Notes under the pieces: model-generated
Database searches by the model: none
What the model was told of the DNA's origin: nothing
The model's input: only the letters and a program-made list of their open reading frames with translations
Source: an uncultured bacterium
GTDB taxonomy: Bacteria > Patescibacteriota > Gracilibacteria > UBA4473
Direction: 5' to 3'
NCBI GenBank assembly: GCA_947311285.1
Contig: CAMZKS010000017.1
Coordinates: 1 to 8,058, forward strand
Length of the DNA: 8,058 bases
Translations under genes and position numbers: made by a program
Shown here: in pieces, positions 7,277 through 8,058 of the stretch
How positions within the stretch are numbered: position 1 is the first letter of the stretch
Layout: every line of letters begins with the position of its first letter

Positions 7277-7315
7277 TTAATTGGGGGTTACGACTACGAC
7301 AACAGGTTGGTTCAT
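7277..7315 (-). CDS. Valine-rich leader peptide of valS (MNQPVVVVVTPN)
   Basis: A 12-codon ORF immediately downstream of the valS promoter: ATG AAC CAA CCT, five consecutive Val codons (GTT GTC GTA GTC GTA, 7303-7289), then ACC CCC AAT and TAA. By analogy with the ilv, leu, thr and pheST leader peptides, it would sense charged tRNA-Val: plentiful Val-tRNA lets the ribosome reach the stop, mask AAGGTGAG and allow termination, while scarcity stalls it and spares valS transcription. Three different Val codons are used, so both GNN- and UNN-anticodon tRNA-Val would be sampled. The -10 box ends 7 bases before the ATG, so the mRNA probably starts at or within a few bases of it; this would be a leaderless or nearly leaderless leader ORF. 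A GTG directly upstream (7318-7316) could serve instead. It is too short for gene callers. Confidence 0.8.
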   Translation of the reverse strand: MNQPVVVVVTPN

Positions 7316-7322
7316 CACCCCT

Positions 7323-7351
7323 ACTGTAGAAAAATGCTAAAATTTTGTCAA
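7323..7351 (-). promoter_or_regulatory. valS promoter
   Basis: On the minus strand TTGACA (7351-7346) matches the sigma-70 -35 consensus perfectly. A 17-base spacer leads to TACAGT (7328-7323), 4 of 6 matches to TATAAT. The predicted transcription start is near 7316-7318, giving a leader of about 108 bases before the valS ATG that holds the Val peptide, the antiterminator and the terminator. Confidence 0.75.
7335..7343 (+). promoter_or_regulatory. Possible extended -10 promoter for the gene at 7396
   Basis: TGCTAAAAT on the + strand is an extended -10 element (TGN followed by TAAAAT, 5 of 6 matches to TATAAT). No good -35 is placed upstream. Transcription would begin near 7350, leaving about 45 bases before the ATG at 7396. 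It lies inside the spacer of the oppositely directed valS promoter, so the two would compete for polymerase. An alternative pair, TTGCTA (7358) and TATTAA (7381), is weaker and would start transcription almost at the ATG. Confidence 0.4.
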
Positions 7352-7395
7352 CGATCCTTGCTATTGCCGCCAAGAAAGACTATTAAAAGGTTGAT

Positions 7396-8058
7396 ATGAG
7401 CAGAATAGACGCCAGCTTTACTCCAGAAGACCGCAATGCTGATTCCACCCTCTCCCTGGAAGCATTGCTGGCCTGCGATATCAAGGCCGGAGATCCCATT
7501 TTAATAGCTAATACAAATAAGCCAGAGATTGATACACGACAGTTATCGGAACCCATTCGAGAGTTCTTAGGTAATTCCTCTATACAAAAATCAGTCTTCT
7601 TGTGCCCCACAGGGACCGTCATAATAATTACCACAGAAGCACTAGAATCACTGGAGTTTTCTTTTGCTGGAGCCCCCATTCAGATTAATTTTCATGAAGA
7701 TATTTTAAGTATTATCAGTGGCCCTAAAAACAAATTTTCTAAATTAATTATTGCGACAAGCGCTGAAGACGTCTCACATTTCGATCTAAATAAGGCCTCT
7801 GCTATAAAAAGAAAAACTTGTAAAAACATTGCCAGCAGTATTCAAGTAGAACCCCCGAACAAAAAAACACCTCACTATGTCTTACCTAAAGGTCCTAGTT
7901 TTCTTCTTTCTTCTATTATGCCCACAGCGATTAATTCTATTGATGAGGAAGACTCTGTAGGCTCTCAGAGGCGAATCTCAGATACAAAAGAAACTCAACG
8001 GTTCTGGGTGCTAGTTGATGAAACTTACTATACGAGTCAATATAGGGAAATTTTATCG
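7396..8058 (+). CDS. Uncharacterised protein, 3'-partial
   Basis: An open frame of 221 codons from the ATG at 7396 to the window edge with no stop. I do not recognise the family. AAAGG (7386-7390) lies 5 bases before the ATG, a plausible Shine-Dalgarno site and the only clear one in the window; it supports this start. The protein begins MSRIDASFTPEDRNADSTLS and has no signal peptide or membrane segment. A run of alternating hydrophobic stretches (KSVFLCPTGTVIIITTEALE, FSFAGAPIQINF, KLIIATSAED) suggests an alpha/beta fold in the first 140 residues. A more polar, basic stretch (IKRKTCKNIASS) and a linker rich in Pro, Ser and acidic residues follow. It is divergent from valS across an intergenic region of about 190 bases. 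Reality as a gene is likely from the length and Shine-Dalgarno site; function is open. Confidence 0.75.
   Translation, partial: MSRIDASFTPEDRNADSTLSLEALLACDIKAGDPILIANTNKPEIDTRQLSEPIREFLGNSSIQKSVFLCPTGTVIIITTEALESLEFSFAGAPIQINFHEDILSIISGPKNKFSKLIIATSAEDVSHFDLNKASAIKRKTCKNIASSIQVEPPNKKTPHYVLPKGPSFLLSSIMPTAINSIDEEDSVGSQRRISDTKETQRFWVLVDETYYTSQYREILS

Noticed and set aside
7210..7322. T-box riboswitch upstream of valS
   Set aside because: The leader is only about 108 bases and shows no T-box sequence (UGGNACCGCG type) or stem I specifier layout. The Val-codon ORF and two short stems explain it better.
7383..7679. 98-codon open frame on the minus strand at the right end
   Set aside because: It lies opposite the + strand frame starting at 7396, which is longer, has a Shine-Dalgarno site and stays open to the window edge. 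The minus frame also covers the predicted promoter region poorly and has no family features.

Overview
The window (about 8 kb, moderate GC) reads as a bacterial chromosome segment with tightly packed genes. Three things suggest Patescibacteria (the candidate phyla radiation): a valyl-tRNA synthetase carrying an inserted histidine-phosphatase-like domain, secreted proteins with tail-fibre-like repeats, and mostly weak or absent Shine-Dalgarno sites. This placement is an inference from gene content, not a phylogenetic result. No rRNA, tRNA, CRISPR array, transposase or phage integration gene was seen.

Layout. On the + strand, bases 3-1356 hold radA (DNA recombination/repair ATPase). It is cut at its 5' end by the window edge and broken by a one-base frameshift in a run of seven A's. 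Three bases later comes a VIT/CCC1-family iron/manganese transporter (1360-2115). These converge on a minus-strand series transcribed right to left: valS (7209-3919), a secreted protein with tail-fibre-like repeats (3800-2799), and a membrane-anchored protein with paired-cysteine repeats (2796-2122). The last two are separated by 2 bases and probably form one operon. At the right end a + strand gene of unknown function starts at 7396 and runs out of the window.

The most notable region is the valS leader (7210-7351). A well-formed promoter (TTGACA, 17-base spacer, TACAGT) is followed at once by a 12-codon ORF, MNQPVVVVVTPN, with five consecutive valine codons. Next come a segment AAGGTGAG, its 8-bp partner CTCGCCTT, and a GC hairpin with eight T's just before the valS start codon. 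The terminator and antiterminator stems share the CTCGC arm and so exclude each other. The segment AAGGTGAG lies where a ribosome at the leader stop codon would cover it. This is the geometry of ribosome-mediated transcription attenuation: scarce Val-tRNA should stall the ribosome on the Val codons, allow the antiterminator to form and raise ValRS synthesis.

The second notable item is the enzyme. ValRS is about 1096 residues because a domain of about 175 residues with an RHG phosphatase motif lies inside the catalytic region, between the editing domain and the KMSKS loop. The position of the usual second catalytic histidine appears to be Asn, so the domain may have lost phosphatase activity and serve another role.
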